From contig CAZMGD010000046.1 of assembly GCA_964565705.1 (NCBI GenBank), positions 1-30,346 of the forward strand: DNA of 30,346 nucleotides. The letters run 5' to 3'. The DNA is from CAZMGD01 sp964565705 (GTDB lineage: Bacteria; Actinomycetota; Acidimicrobiia; Acidimicrobiales; Ilumatobacteraceae). This document shows positions 23,397-30,298 of the stretch, in pieces; within the stretch, counting starts at the first letter, position 1, and each line of letters starts with the position of its first letter. The notes beneath the pieces are model-generated. The model was not told where the DNA came from. It did no database searches and saw only the letters and a list, made by a program, of their open reading frames with translations. Made by a program: the position numbers and the translations under genes.

Positions 23397-24077
23397 GTGG
23401 GAACCCGCATCTTGACGGTGGAGGACGACGAGCGCATTCGCACCGCCGTCAAGTTGGCGCTCGAGGACGAGGGCTGGACCGTCGAGGAGGCCGCGAGCGG
23501 CGAGGAAGCGATCGCCAACTTCACCCACGCGCCGTCCGACGTCGTGCTGATCGACATCATGCTCCCCGGCATCGACGGCTTCGCGCTCTGCCGGGCACTG
23601 CGCCGCAGCAGCGACGTGCCGATCGTGATGGTCACGGCCCGCGCCGACACCCACGATGTCGTCGCCGGGCTCGAGGCAGGCGCCGACGACTACCTGACCA
23701 AGCCGTTCGCGCCGAAGGAGCTGTCGGCGCGGATCCGCGCCCTCTTGCGCCGCGCCCGTCCGGCCAAGCCGGGGTACCCCAAGCTGACGTTCGGCGATCT
23801 CGAGATCATTCCCGACGAGGGCAAGGTGACGTTGGCCGGGCAGGAGGTGCACCTCACCAAGACCGAGTTCCGCCTGCTCGTCGAGCTGGCCCAGAACCCC
23901 GGACGCGTGTTCAGCCGCGAGGCGCTGCTCGACAAGGTGTGGGGCTACGGCTACTTCGGTGACGGCCGGCTCGTCGACGTGCACGTGCGCCGGTTGCGCA
24001 CCAAGGTCGAGGCCGATCCGGCGAACCCGCGCCACGTCGTGACGGTCCGCGGGCTCGGCTACCGCCTCCAGTCGTGA
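23397..24077 (+). CDS. mtrA: MtrA-like OmpR/PhoB-family response regulator
   Basis: The 226-aa product has a receiver domain (about 1-120) with acidic residues in TVEDDE, the phospho-acceptor Asp53 in LIDIMLPG, VTARAD and TKPF. A winged-helix output domain follows (VHLTKTEFRLLVELAQNPGRV, then VWGYGYFGDGRLVDVHVRRL). The string before TVRGLGYRL and the neighbours (MtrB-like kinase, then a GerMN lipoprotein) match the actinobacterial mtrA-mtrB-lpqB locus, which controls cell-wall and division genes. GTG 23397 is the likely start, five bases after the phosphatase gene. TACTTG six bases further upstream could be an internal promoter. Orthology with MtrA is inferred from context. Confidence 0.85.
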   Translation: MGTRILTVEDDERIRTAVKLALEDEGWTVEEAASGEEAIANFTHAPSDVVLIDIMLPGIDGFALCRALRRSSDVPIVMVTARADTHDVVAGLEAGADDYLTKPFAPKELSARIRALLRRARPAKPGYPKLTFGDLEIIPDEGKVTLAGQEVHLTKTEFRLLVELAQNPGRVFSREALLDKVWGYGYFGDGRLVDVHVRRLRTKVEADPANPRHVVTVRGLGYRLQS

Positions 24078-24081
24078 CGGG

Positions 24082-25560
24082 GTGAGCACGGTCGCTGCAC
24101 CCGGCATCGACGCCGACGCAGACGCGCGTCGAGGTCTCGCGTCCCGGATCGGCGCGCTCCGTCAGCGCCGGCGCCGACTCCCGCTGCGGGCGCGCATCAT
24201 GCTCACCTTCGGCTTCGGCGCGTTCGTGCTGTCGCTCCTCTTGGCCATCACGACCTACAACTTCACGAAGAACAACCTCTTGCACCAGCGTGACTCGGCG
24301 TCGGTGGACCAGGCCTACGACAACGCCCAGCGGCTGCTGCTCGATCTGCGCTCCGCGCCGCCGAACGCCCAAGGTCTCCTCACCGGGCTCGGTGCCAACC
24401 GCCCGCTGCTGCAGTACCACGATGCTTGGACGCCGAGCGACGGCAACTTCGACGACCAGGTGCTGCCGGCCAGCCTCCGCCAGCGAGTGGTGGACGACGA
24501 CGTCCCGGCCCGGATGTTGATCCGGGTCAACGACGAGCCGGTCCTGGCGATCGGCATCCCGCTCCCCGAGGTCGACGCGTCGTACTTCGAGTTCGCCGAC
24601 TACACGACGGTCAGCTCGACCCTGCAGAGCGTGCTGCTGGCGCTGGTGTTCGCGTCGGTGATCACGACGCTGGCCGGGGTCACGCTCGGCGTGATCGCCG
24701 GCCGTCGCACCGCCCGACCGCTCGTCGCCGCCTCGCAGGCGGCCAAGGCGATCGCCGGCGGTCAGCTCGACACCCGCCTCGCCCCGGCCGACGACCCCGA
24801 CCTGCAGCGGCTGACCGAATCGTTCAACGAGATGGTCGAGGCGCTCGAGCAGCGCGTCGGCCGCGAAGAGCGCTTCGCCTCCGACGTCAGCCACGAGCTG
24901 CGCTCACCGTTGATGACGCTGTCCGCGTCGGTCGAGGTCATGCAGGCCCGCCGCGACGAGATGCCCGAGCGGGCCCAGGCCGCGCTCGACCTGCTCGTCG
25001 CCGACGTCTCGCGGTTCCAGGGCCTCGTGGAGGACCTGCTCGAGATCTCCCGCTTCGACGCCGGAGCCGTGCGCCTCCACCTCGAGGAGTTCGGTGTGGC
25101 CGAGTTCGTCCGCCAGGCGGTGGCGGTCAGCAGCCTGCCGAGGACGTCGGTCACCGTCAGCGACCGGGCCGAGATGGTGATCGTCAACGGCGACCGGCGG
25201 CGGCTGGCCCGGGTGGTCGCCAACCTGATCGACAACGCCCGTGCGCACGGTGGCGGCGACGTGACCGTCGAGGTCACCAGCCCCGATCCGGACGACGAAC
25301 CGCTCACCCACGTCTGGATCGTCGTCGAGGATCACGGGCCAGGGGTGCCGGTCGAGGAGCGGGCCACCGTGTTCGAGCGCTTCGCCCGCGGCTCGGCGGC
25401 CGGGCGGCGCGGCGGAAGCGAAGGCGCCGGTCTCGGCCTCGCCCTCGTCGACGAGCACGTTCGCCTGCACGGCGGACGTGTCTGGGTCGACGACCGCGCC
25501 GACGGTGAACCCGGGGCACGGTTCTGCATCGAGCTCCCGGCCGAGGAGATCACCGAGTGA
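24082..25560 (+). CDS. mtrB: MtrB-like sensor histidine kinase
   Basis: The 492-aa product has a basic N-terminus and a first membrane helix (about 40-58). An extracytoplasmic sensor region (about 59-180) and a second helix (about 185-213) follow. Then come a HAMP linker, a HisKA domain with phospho-acceptor His271 in SDVSHELRSPLMTL, and a HATPase domain with NLIDNARAHGG, EDHGPGVP and GAGLGLAL. All catalytic boxes are intact. GTG 24082 lies four bases after the regulator stop. The stop overlaps the lipoprotein start as GTGA. Gene order supports a MtrB assignment, the kinase that responds to envelope and division state in Actinomycetota. Confidence 0.85.
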   Translation: MSTVAAPGIDADADARRGLASRIGALRQRRRRLPLRARIMLTFGFGAFVLSLLLAITTYNFTKNNLLHQRDSASVDQAYDNAQRLLLDLRSAPPNAQGLLTGLGANRPLLQYHDAWTPSDGNFDDQVLPASLRQRVVDDDVPARMLIRVNDEPVLAIGIPLPEVDASYFEFADYTTVSSTLQSVLLALVFASVITTLAGVTLGVIAGRRTARPLVAASQAAKAIAGGQLDTRLAPADDPDLQRLTESFNEMVEALEQRVGREERFASDVSHELRSPLMTLSASVEVMQARRDEMPERAQAALDLLVADVSRFQGLVEDLLEISRFDAGAVRLHLEEFGVAEFVRQAVAVSSLPRTSVTVSDRAEMVIVNGDRRRLARVVANLIDNARAHGGGDVTVEVTSPDPDDEPLTHVWIVVEDHGPGVPVEERATVFERFARGSAAGRRGGSEGAGLGLALVDEHVRLHGGRVWVDDRADGEPGARFCIELPAEEITE

Positions 25561-26186
25561 GGCGCGCCCTCGCGCTGCTCGCGTCAGCCGTGGGGCTGGT
25601 GGCCGTCGCCGGATGCGGCATCCGCACCGACGCCGCGCCACGCGACATCGCCGGCGACCGCCAGGAGCAGCTCAGCGAGGTCGGACGCGGTGACAGCGAC
25701 ACCCCGGCCGGCGGGAGCCGGGTCTACCTGGTCGACGCCGGCAGCCCGGTCGGGCTGCTGCGCGCTGTCGCTCGCGACGTGCCCCAGGAGCCCGAGCACC
25801 TCATGTCGGCGTTGCTCGCCGGCCCGTCCGACACCGAGCGCACCGGTCGGCTGCGCACGGCCATCCCCGCCGCCACGGAGCTGCTCGGCGTCCGCTACGA
25901 CGGTCCGGCACTCGTCACGGTCGATCTATCCAACGGGATCCTGGACGCGACGGGCGACACCTTGGTCGATGCCGTGGCCCAGATCGTGTACACGCTCAGC
26001 GAGATCGACACGATCACCAGCGTGCAGCTGCGGGTCGAGGGCCAATCGCGCCAGTGGCCCATCGGCGACGGCACGCTGACCGGCGCCCCACTGACCGTCT
26101 ACCAGTACCCCGGGCTCGCCGCCTCCGCACAACCGGACTACCCCGCCCTGCCCTCCGCCACGGCACCGTCCACGACCGCAACGTAG
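25557..26186 (+). CDS. GerMN-domain lipoprotein, short LpqB-like
   Basis: The 209-aa product has a lipoprotein signal: MRRALALLASAVGLVAVAGC with the lipidated Cys20. The mature part has one GerMN-like domain (about 50-180: VYLVDAG, LMSALLAGPSDTER, LRTAIPAATELLGV, VTVDLSNG, DAVAQIVYTLSEI). A Pro/Thr/Ser-rich tail follows. In mycobacteria and relatives LpqB follows mtrAB and modulates MtrB, but it is nearly three times longer, with a second GerMN-like part and a beta-propeller. Here only the first module exists. Start GTG 25557 overlaps the kinase stop. It is the last gene of the unit. Confidence 0.8.
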   Translation: MRRALALLASAVGLVAVAGCGIRTDAAPRDIAGDRQEQLSEVGRGDSDTPAGGSRVYLVDAGSPVGLLRAVARDVPQEPEHLMSALLAGPSDTERTGRLRTAIPAATELLGVRYDGPALVTVDLSNGILDATGDTLVDAVAQIVYTLSEIDTITSVQLRVEGQSRQWPIGDGTLTGAPLTVYQYPGLAASAQPDYPALPSATAPSTTAT

Positions 26187-26201
26187 TGTTATTGGGTCCT
26201 G

Positions 26202-26221
26202 AAAACCGGATGTCTCATCCG
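26202..26221 (-). terminator. Candidate intrinsic terminator of the phosphofructokinase gene
   Basis: On the minus strand CGGATG, AGA, CATCCG forms a 6-bp hairpin followed by G and then TTTT. The pfk stop codon (26215-26217) lies in the hairpin. The stem is short but a T-run follows in the correct direction. Confidence 0.5.
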
Positions 26222-27246
26222 AAGAAGGACTTGGCGACGTCGTGGTAGAGGTCGAGGTCGACGGTGCGGTTCTTGCCCATCGCCTCCGAGAGCGGCGCCC
26301 TCGTGATCCGTGACGAACGCAGCACCACCATCTGGCCCCAGGCCCGGTCGTGCACGGCGTCGATCGCCGCCAGCCCGTAGCGGGTCGACAGGACCCGGTC
26401 ATAGGCCGTCGGGGTGCCACCGCGCTGCACGTGACCGATCTGCACGACCCGGGTCTCGAAGCCCGTGCGCGACTCGATCTCCGGGGCGATCAGGTCGCCG
26501 ACCCCGCCGACCCGCTCGTGGCCGAAGCGGTCGAGGACGCGATCGGGCATCGCCAGGGTGCCCTCCGCCGGCGTGGCTCCCTCGGCGGCGACGACGATCG
26601 ACGCGTAGCGCCCCCGTTCGTGGCGGCGCTCGATGATCGAGCAGACCTCGTCGATGTCGAAGGGCTCCTCAGGGATGATGATCACGGTCGCACCGCCGGC
26701 GATGCCGGCGTAGGTGGCGATCCATCCGGCATGGCGGCCCATCACCTCGACGACCATCACCCGGTCGTGGCTCTCCGCGGTCGTGTGCAGGCGGTCGATC
26801 GCGTCCGTCGCGATCTGCACCGCGGTGTGGAACCCGAAGGTCACGTCGGTGCCGTTGACGTCGTTGTCGATCGTCTTCGGCACGCCGACGATCGGGAAGC
26901 CGTACTCCGCGTGCAGCATGCTGGCGACGGTCAGCGAGCCGTTTCCACCGATGACGATCAGCGCGTCGAGATGCAGTTCTCGGAACGCCGACTCCACACG
27001 GGCGATCCCGTCGTCGTGGTCGAACGGGCTGCCCCGCTTGGTACCCAGCACGGTGCCTCCGCGCGGCAGCATGCCGCGCATCTTGGTGATGTCGAGCGGC
27101 GTGTACTCCTGGGCCATCACGCCGTCCCAGGCGTCGTGGAAGCCGAGGATCTCGTCGCCGGCCACCTCGCCCTTGCGGACGATCGCCCGGATCACAGCGT
27201 TCAAGCCGGGGCAGTCGCCGCCGCCGGTCAGGACTCCCACACGCAC
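26215..27246 (-). CDS. pfkA: 6-phosphofructokinase
   Basis: The 343-aa product phosphorylates fructose 6-phosphate in glycolysis. Motifs are GVLTGGGDCPGLNAVIR (4-20), LGTKRGSPF, VIGGNGSLTVASML (98-111), the catalytic PKTIDND (123-129) with Asp127, VMGRHAGWIA and GHVQRGGTPTAYDR. Phosphate-donor choice depends on two positions. The glycine at 103 (equivalent to E. coli Gly104) favours ATP, while Lys124 replaces the Gly of classical ATP enzymes, a pairing also known from actinobacterial ATP-dependent forms. I chose GTG 27246 because MRVGVLTGGGDCPG is the usual start and TACCCT lies six bases upstream; ATG 27261 is in frame but includes the box. It is divergent from the membrane protein-glpK pair. 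Confidence 0.92.
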   Translation of the reverse strand: MRVGVLTGGGDCPGLNAVIRAIVRKGEVAGDEILGFHDAWDGVMAQEYTPLDITKMRGMLPRGGTVLGTKRGSPFDHDDGIARVESAFRELHLDALIVIGGNGSLTVASMLHAEYGFPIVGVPKTIDNDVNGTDVTFGFHTAVQIATDAIDRLHTTAESHDRVMVVEVMGRHAGWIATYAGIAGGATVIIIPEEPFDIDEVCSIIERRHERGRYASIVVAAEGATPAEGTLAMPDRVLDRFGHERVGGVGDLIAPEIESRTGFETRVVQIGHVQRGGTPTAYDRVLSTRYGLAAIDAVHDRAWGQMVVLRSSRITRAPLSEAMGKNRTVDLDLYHDVAKSFFG

Positions 27247-27252
27247 GCGCCG

Positions 27253-27258
27253 AGGGTA
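27253..27258 (-). promoter_or_regulatory. Candidate -10 box TACCCT of the phosphofructokinase gene
   Basis: TACCCT on the minus strand precedes GTG 27246 by six bases, again a leaderless geometry. It helps to choose this start over the ATG at 27261. Confidence 0.5.
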
Positions 27259-27284
27259 CATGGATCGCCGCCTGGCGTGGCATC

Positions 27285-27290
27285 TACGCT
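27285..27290 (+). promoter_or_regulatory. Candidate -10 box TACGCT of the membrane protein-glpK unit
   Basis: TACGCT is followed by six bases and ATG 27297. It forms a divergent pair with the pfk box within the 50-base intergenic region. Confidence 0.5.
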
Positions 27291-27296
27291 CGGCCC

Positions 27297-27635
27297 ATGC
27301 CCTGGGATGCGCAGCGAACCGTGCCGTGGGGCCGGCTCCTCAAGGAGTGGGCGCTGTTCGCTGGCGTCATGGTGCTCGTGTTCGCCCTGATCGCCAAGGC
27401 GCCTGTGGGGTCCTACCTCGGCCTGCTCGCCAGCCTCCCCCTGTACCTGGCGTTCGGCGCGGTCCTCGCCAAGTTCGGCTACTCGCGCAAGAGCCTGCGC
27501 GAGCTGCGTGCCGAGCGCGAGGCGCAGGCGGCAGCGACCTCCGCCGCAGCGGCACCCGGACCGCGGCCGAAGCCGGCACCCACGAAGCGGACGAGCACGG
27601 GCCCACAGCGGTCGTCCAAGCAGCGCAAGCGATGA
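27297..27635 (+). CDS. Small two-helix membrane protein with basic tail
   Basis: The 112-aa product has an amphipathic start, two transmembrane helices (about 17-33 and 39-58), a charged segment (SRKSLRELRAEREAQ, about 63-77), and an Ala/Pro/Lys/Arg-rich C-terminal tail. It resembles DUF4229-type small actinobacterial membrane proteins in layout, but I do not claim the family. The stop overlaps the glpK start as ATGA, so it is translationally coupled. It is not a glycerol facilitator, being far too short. Confidence 0.7.
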   Translation: MPWDAQRTVPWGRLLKEWALFAGVMVLVFALIAKAPVGSYLGLLASLPLYLAFGAVLAKFGYSRKSLRELRAEREAQAAATSAAAAPGPRPKPAPTKRTSTGPQRSSKQRKR

Positions 27636-29101
27636 CGTCGCGCGAATGGGTGCTGGCGCTCGATGCCGGGACGACCGGCGTGCGGTCGCGTGCGGTGTTC
27701 GCGGACGGCGCGCCCAGCCGCGGCTCCTACCGCGAGCTGACCCAGCACTTCCCCCGGCCGGGGTGGGTGGAGCACGACGCGGCGGAGATCTGGGAGGCCG
27801 CGTCGGCCACCATCGCCGACGTGCTCGAGCAGGTGGGTGCACCGCCTGCCGCGATCGGGATCACCAACCAGCGCGAGACGGTCGTCGCGTGGGATCGGGT
27901 CACGGGTCGGCCCTACGGGCGGGCGATCGTGTGGCAGGACCGGCGTACCGCGGACGCCTGCGCGCAGCTGGAGCGTGCCGGCAACCTCCCGCTCGTGCGC
28001 GAGCAGACCGGGCTCGTGCTCGACCCTTACTTCTCGGCGTCGAAGATGCAGTGGATGCTCGCCAACGGCGTGCCGCTCACGTCGGCGCTCGCGTTCGGGA
28101 CGATCGACAGCTGGCTGCTCTGGAACCTGACCGGAGGGGAGGTGTTCGCCACGGATGCGTCGAATGCGAGCCGCACCATGCTGCTCGACATCGGATCCCT
28201 CACGTGGAGCGACGAACTGCTCGACCTCTTCGGCGTGTCACCGGAGAGCCTGCCCGAGGTCCGGCCGTCGAGCGGACGGTTCGGGGTGACCTCGTCGCGC
28301 TGTGGCGCACCCCCGGGGATCCCCATCAGCGGCATCGCCGGCGACCAGCAAGCGGCGCTGTTCGGCCAGTGCTGCGTGCGCCCAGGCATGGCCAAGAACA
28401 CGTACGGCACCGGCAGCTTCGTGCTCATGAACGTGGGCGGTCGCTGCCCGCCACCGGCGGACGGGTTGTTGACCACCGTCGCGTGGACGCTGGCCGACGG
28501 CAGCACGACGTACGCCCTGGAGGGGTCGATCTTCGTCACCGGCGCCGCGGTGCAGTGGCTGCGCGACGGGTTGCACGTCATCGACCACGCCGCCGAGATC
28601 GGGCCGCTCGCGGCGTCGGTGGCGAGCACCGATGGCGTGTACGTCGTGCCCGCCTTCACCGGCCTCGGCAGCCCGTGGTGGGAGCCCCACGCGCGAGGCA
28701 CGATCGTCGGGATCACCCGCGGCACCGGTCGCGCCCAGATCGCCCGTGCCGTCGTGGAGTCGATGGCGTACCAGACACGTGACGCCGTCGATGCGATGGT
28801 CGGCGTCACCGGCCTCTCCCTGGGCGTGCTGCGCGTCGATGGCGGCGCGTCGTCGATGGACCTGTTGTTGCAGTTGCAAGCGGATCAGCTGGGTGTGCCG
28901 GTGCTGCGACCGGTGGACCGCGAGACGACGTCGCTCGGTGCGGCCTTCCTCGCCGGGCTCGCCGAGGGCGTGTGGCCATCGCTCGACGCCCTCGAGTCCA
29001 CGTGGCAGCTCGAGGCCCGAGCCGAACCGTGCAAGGACCGCACGCTGCCCGACGCCCTGCACGAGGGCTGGCTGCGCGCCGTCGAACGATCGCGCGTCTG
29101 A
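27632..29101 (+). CDS. glpK: Glycerol kinase
   Basis: The 489-aa product is an FGGY kinase that makes glycerol 3-phosphate from glycerol and ATP. Motifs are LALDAGTTGVRSRAV (8-22), WVEHDAAEIW, GITNQRETVVAWDRVTG, AIVWQDRRT and GIAGDQQAALFGQ with catalytic Asp238. KNTYGTGSFVLMN, ALEGSIFVTGAAVQWLRDGL and RVDGGASSMDLLLQLQAD follow. Together these are typical of GlpK rather than xylulokinase. Most GlpK have GTTSSR in the first loop; here it is GTTGVR. No glpF or glpD lies next to it. ATG 27632 overlaps the membrane protein stop. It converges with the ACT-domain gene; two bases separate the stop codons in a TGACGTCA palindrome (29099-29106). Confidence 0.93.
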   Translation: MTSREWVLALDAGTTGVRSRAVFADGAPSRGSYRELTQHFPRPGWVEHDAAEIWEAASATIADVLEQVGAPPAAIGITNQRETVVAWDRVTGRPYGRAIVWQDRRTADACAQLERAGNLPLVREQTGLVLDPYFSASKMQWMLANGVPLTSALAFGTIDSWLLWNLTGGEVFATDASNASRTMLLDIGSLTWSDELLDLFGVSPESLPEVRPSSGRFGVTSSRCGAPPGIPISGIAGDQQAALFGQCCVRPGMAKNTYGTGSFVLMNVGGRCPPPADGLLTTVAWTLADGSTTYALEGSIFVTGAAVQWLRDGLHVIDHAAEIGPLAASVASTDGVYVVPAFTGLGSPWWEPHARGTIVGITRGTGRAQIARAVVESMAYQTRDAVDAMVGVTGLSLGVLRVDGGASSMDLLLQLQADQLGVPVLRPVDRETTSLGAAFLAGLAEGVWPSLDALESTWQLEARAEPCKDRTLPDALHEGWLRAVERSRV

Positions 29102-29103
29102 CG

Positions 29104-29715
29104 TCAGCTCAGCGATGCAGCGATCCGGACGAGCTGCTTCAGGTGGCCGCGCTCGGACGCCCGGAGGCTCCAACGTTGGCGGCCGACCGCGACCGTGAGA
29201 TCACCGGCCGTCGCCCAGGCCACGTCGCCGGGCGCCGGTTCGGTCGTCGGCATGAACCGGGCACCGGCGAGGAACGCGAGGAGCCACCCCTCCTCGGGCA
29301 GCGTCCCCGCCGTGGCGCAGACCTCGGCCGGTTGACCGTTGAGCGCGACCGCCCAGTCGGTGTCGAGCGCGGCCTGCACCCTGTCGCACAGGAGGTCCAG
29401 CCGTTTGTCGGAATCGGCGAGCACCAGCGCCTCCACCAGGTCGAGGAGCTGTGCTTCCCGTGTCGCCCGGCCGGCGATCACCGGCCAGACATCCTCGACC
29501 GCGACGCCGTCGACCTCGGCGATCTCGGTGAGCATCAGCGGCACGAGGTCGGCATCGGGCAGGGCGACGACGAGCTCGTCGATCGCCTGACCGCCGTCGC
29601 GCTCGACGATCTCGATGCTCAGCACGTCGCCACGCACGGCACCGATCCGCGTCGCGACGAGGCCGAGCGCCCCCGGGCGGTCGGGCAGCCAGAGGCGCAG
29701 CACGTACGTGTCCAT
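29104..29715 (-). CDS. ACT-domain protein of unknown function
   Basis: The 203-aa product opens with an ACT-like fold (YVLRLWLPDRPGALGLVATRIGAV, about 3-26, with SIEIVERDGG and DELVVALP). ACT domains bind amino acids or similar ligands and regulate metabolic enzymes. A second part (about 75-203) contains no catalytic domain I recognise; it has Leu-rich helices and a WLLAFLAGARF segment. The N-terminal match is clear and the role is not. ATG 29715 has TAGGTT eight bases upstream. It may be an amino-acid sensor linked to the adjacent aminotransferase, but they have separate promoter regions with a dyad between. Confidence 0.72.
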   Translation of the reverse strand: MDTYVLRLWLPDRPGALGLVATRIGAVRGDVLSIEIVERDGGQAIDELVVALPDADLVPLMLTEIAEVDGVAVEDVWPVIAGRATREAQLLDLVEALVLADSDKRLDLLCDRVQAALDTDWAVALNGQPAEVCATAGTLPEEGWLLAFLAGARFMPTTEPAPGDVAWATAGDLTVAVGRQRWSLRASERGHLKQLVRIAASLS

Positions 29716-29723
29716 CCGTGGAG

Positions 29724-29729
29724 AACCTA
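29724..29729 (-). promoter_or_regulatory. Candidate -10 box TAGGTT of the ACT-domain gene
   Basis: TAGGTT on the minus strand is eight bases before ATG 29715. The dyad at 29748-29769 lies where a -35 or an operator would be. Confidence 0.45.
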
Positions 29730-29747
29730 GGGATCGCACTCGCTCGC

Positions 29748-29769
29748 GGTGTCACCAATCCGTGACACC
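29748..29769. promoter_or_regulatory. Dyad GGTGTCAC-N6-GTGACACC upstream of the ACT-domain gene
   Basis: A perfect 8-bp inverted repeat with a six-base spacer lies between the aminotransferase stop (29780) and the ACT gene -10 box. It could be an operator for a dimeric regulator acting on the ACT gene or a hairpin at the end of the aminotransferase transcript. The absence of a T-tract and the position just upstream of the -10 box favour an operator. Confidence 0.5.
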
Positions 29770-29779
29770 CATGTGAACG

Positions 29780-30298
29780 CTAGGTCGACAAGCGCGTCAG
29801 GCCGCGCTTCAGGTTGCGGACGCCTTGGCCGATGCGTTGCTCGTTCTCGATGAGCGCGAACCGCACGAACCCCTCACCGCCCGGGCCGAAGCCGACACCG
29901 GGTGAGAGGGCGACGTCGCACTCGCGCACGATGTGCGAGCAGAACGTGACCGAGTCCATGTCGGCGTACGGCTCCGGGATCGGCGCCCACACGAACATCG
30001 AACCGTTCGGCTTGGGGATGTCCCAGCCGATGCGGCCGAGCCCGTCGATCAGCGCGTCGCGACGGCTCTGGTAGGTGGCGCAGATCTCCTTCGGGAAGTC
30101 CGGCTCCTCGTTGATCGTCACCGTCGCCGCGATCTGCACCGGCTGGAAGGTGCCGTAGTCGAGGTAGCTCTTCAGCTTGACGAGCGCCTGCACCACATCG
30201 CGGTTGCCGAGCAGGAACGCGACGCGCCAGCCGGCCATCGAGAAGCTCTTGGTCATCGAGTACAGCTCGACCGCGCATTCCTTGGCACCGTCGGACAT
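29780..30298 (-). CDS. AlaC-like class I/II aminotransferase, C-terminal part, 5' end disrupted
   Basis: The readable part (about 170 residues from GAKECAVELYSMTKSF) matches the C-terminal half of PLP-dependent aminotransferases of the AlaC/LL-diaminopimelate aminotransferase group. SMTKSFSMAGWRVAF contains the PLP-binding lysine, and LKSYLDYGTFQPVQIAA, SMFVWAPIPEPYA, VALSPGVGFGPGGEGFVRFALIEN and a C-terminal helix follow. Alanine or a related amino acid is a probable product. The ATG at 30298 is not the true start, because the conserved PLP domain should precede it and an in-frame TAG lies just upstream. The missing upstream residues are found on the opposite strand at 30294-30346, so the gene is broken at an inverted junction. 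The first three codons (30290-30298) are junction sequence. Confidence 0.85.
   Translation of the reverse strand: MSDGAKECAVELYSMTKSFSMAGWRVAFLLGNRDVVQALVKLKSYLDYGTFQPVQIAATVTINEEPDFPKEICATYQSRRDALIDGLGRIGWDIPKPNGSMFVWAPIPEPYADMDSVTFCSHIVRECDVALSPGVGFGPGGEGFVRFALIENEQRIGQGVRNLKRGLTRLST

Noticed and set aside
26187..26214. A terminator for the mtrAB-lipoprotein unit in the plus direction
   Set aside because: The only hairpin (26207-26221) has its run of A on the upstream side and no T-tract after it on the plus strand, so it fits the minus-strand pfk gene instead.
26714..29101. A 795-codon plus-strand frame that would extend glycerol kinase upstream
   Set aside because: The extension is antisense to phosphofructokinase and overlaps the small membrane gene. 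The kinase fold starts at ATG 27632.
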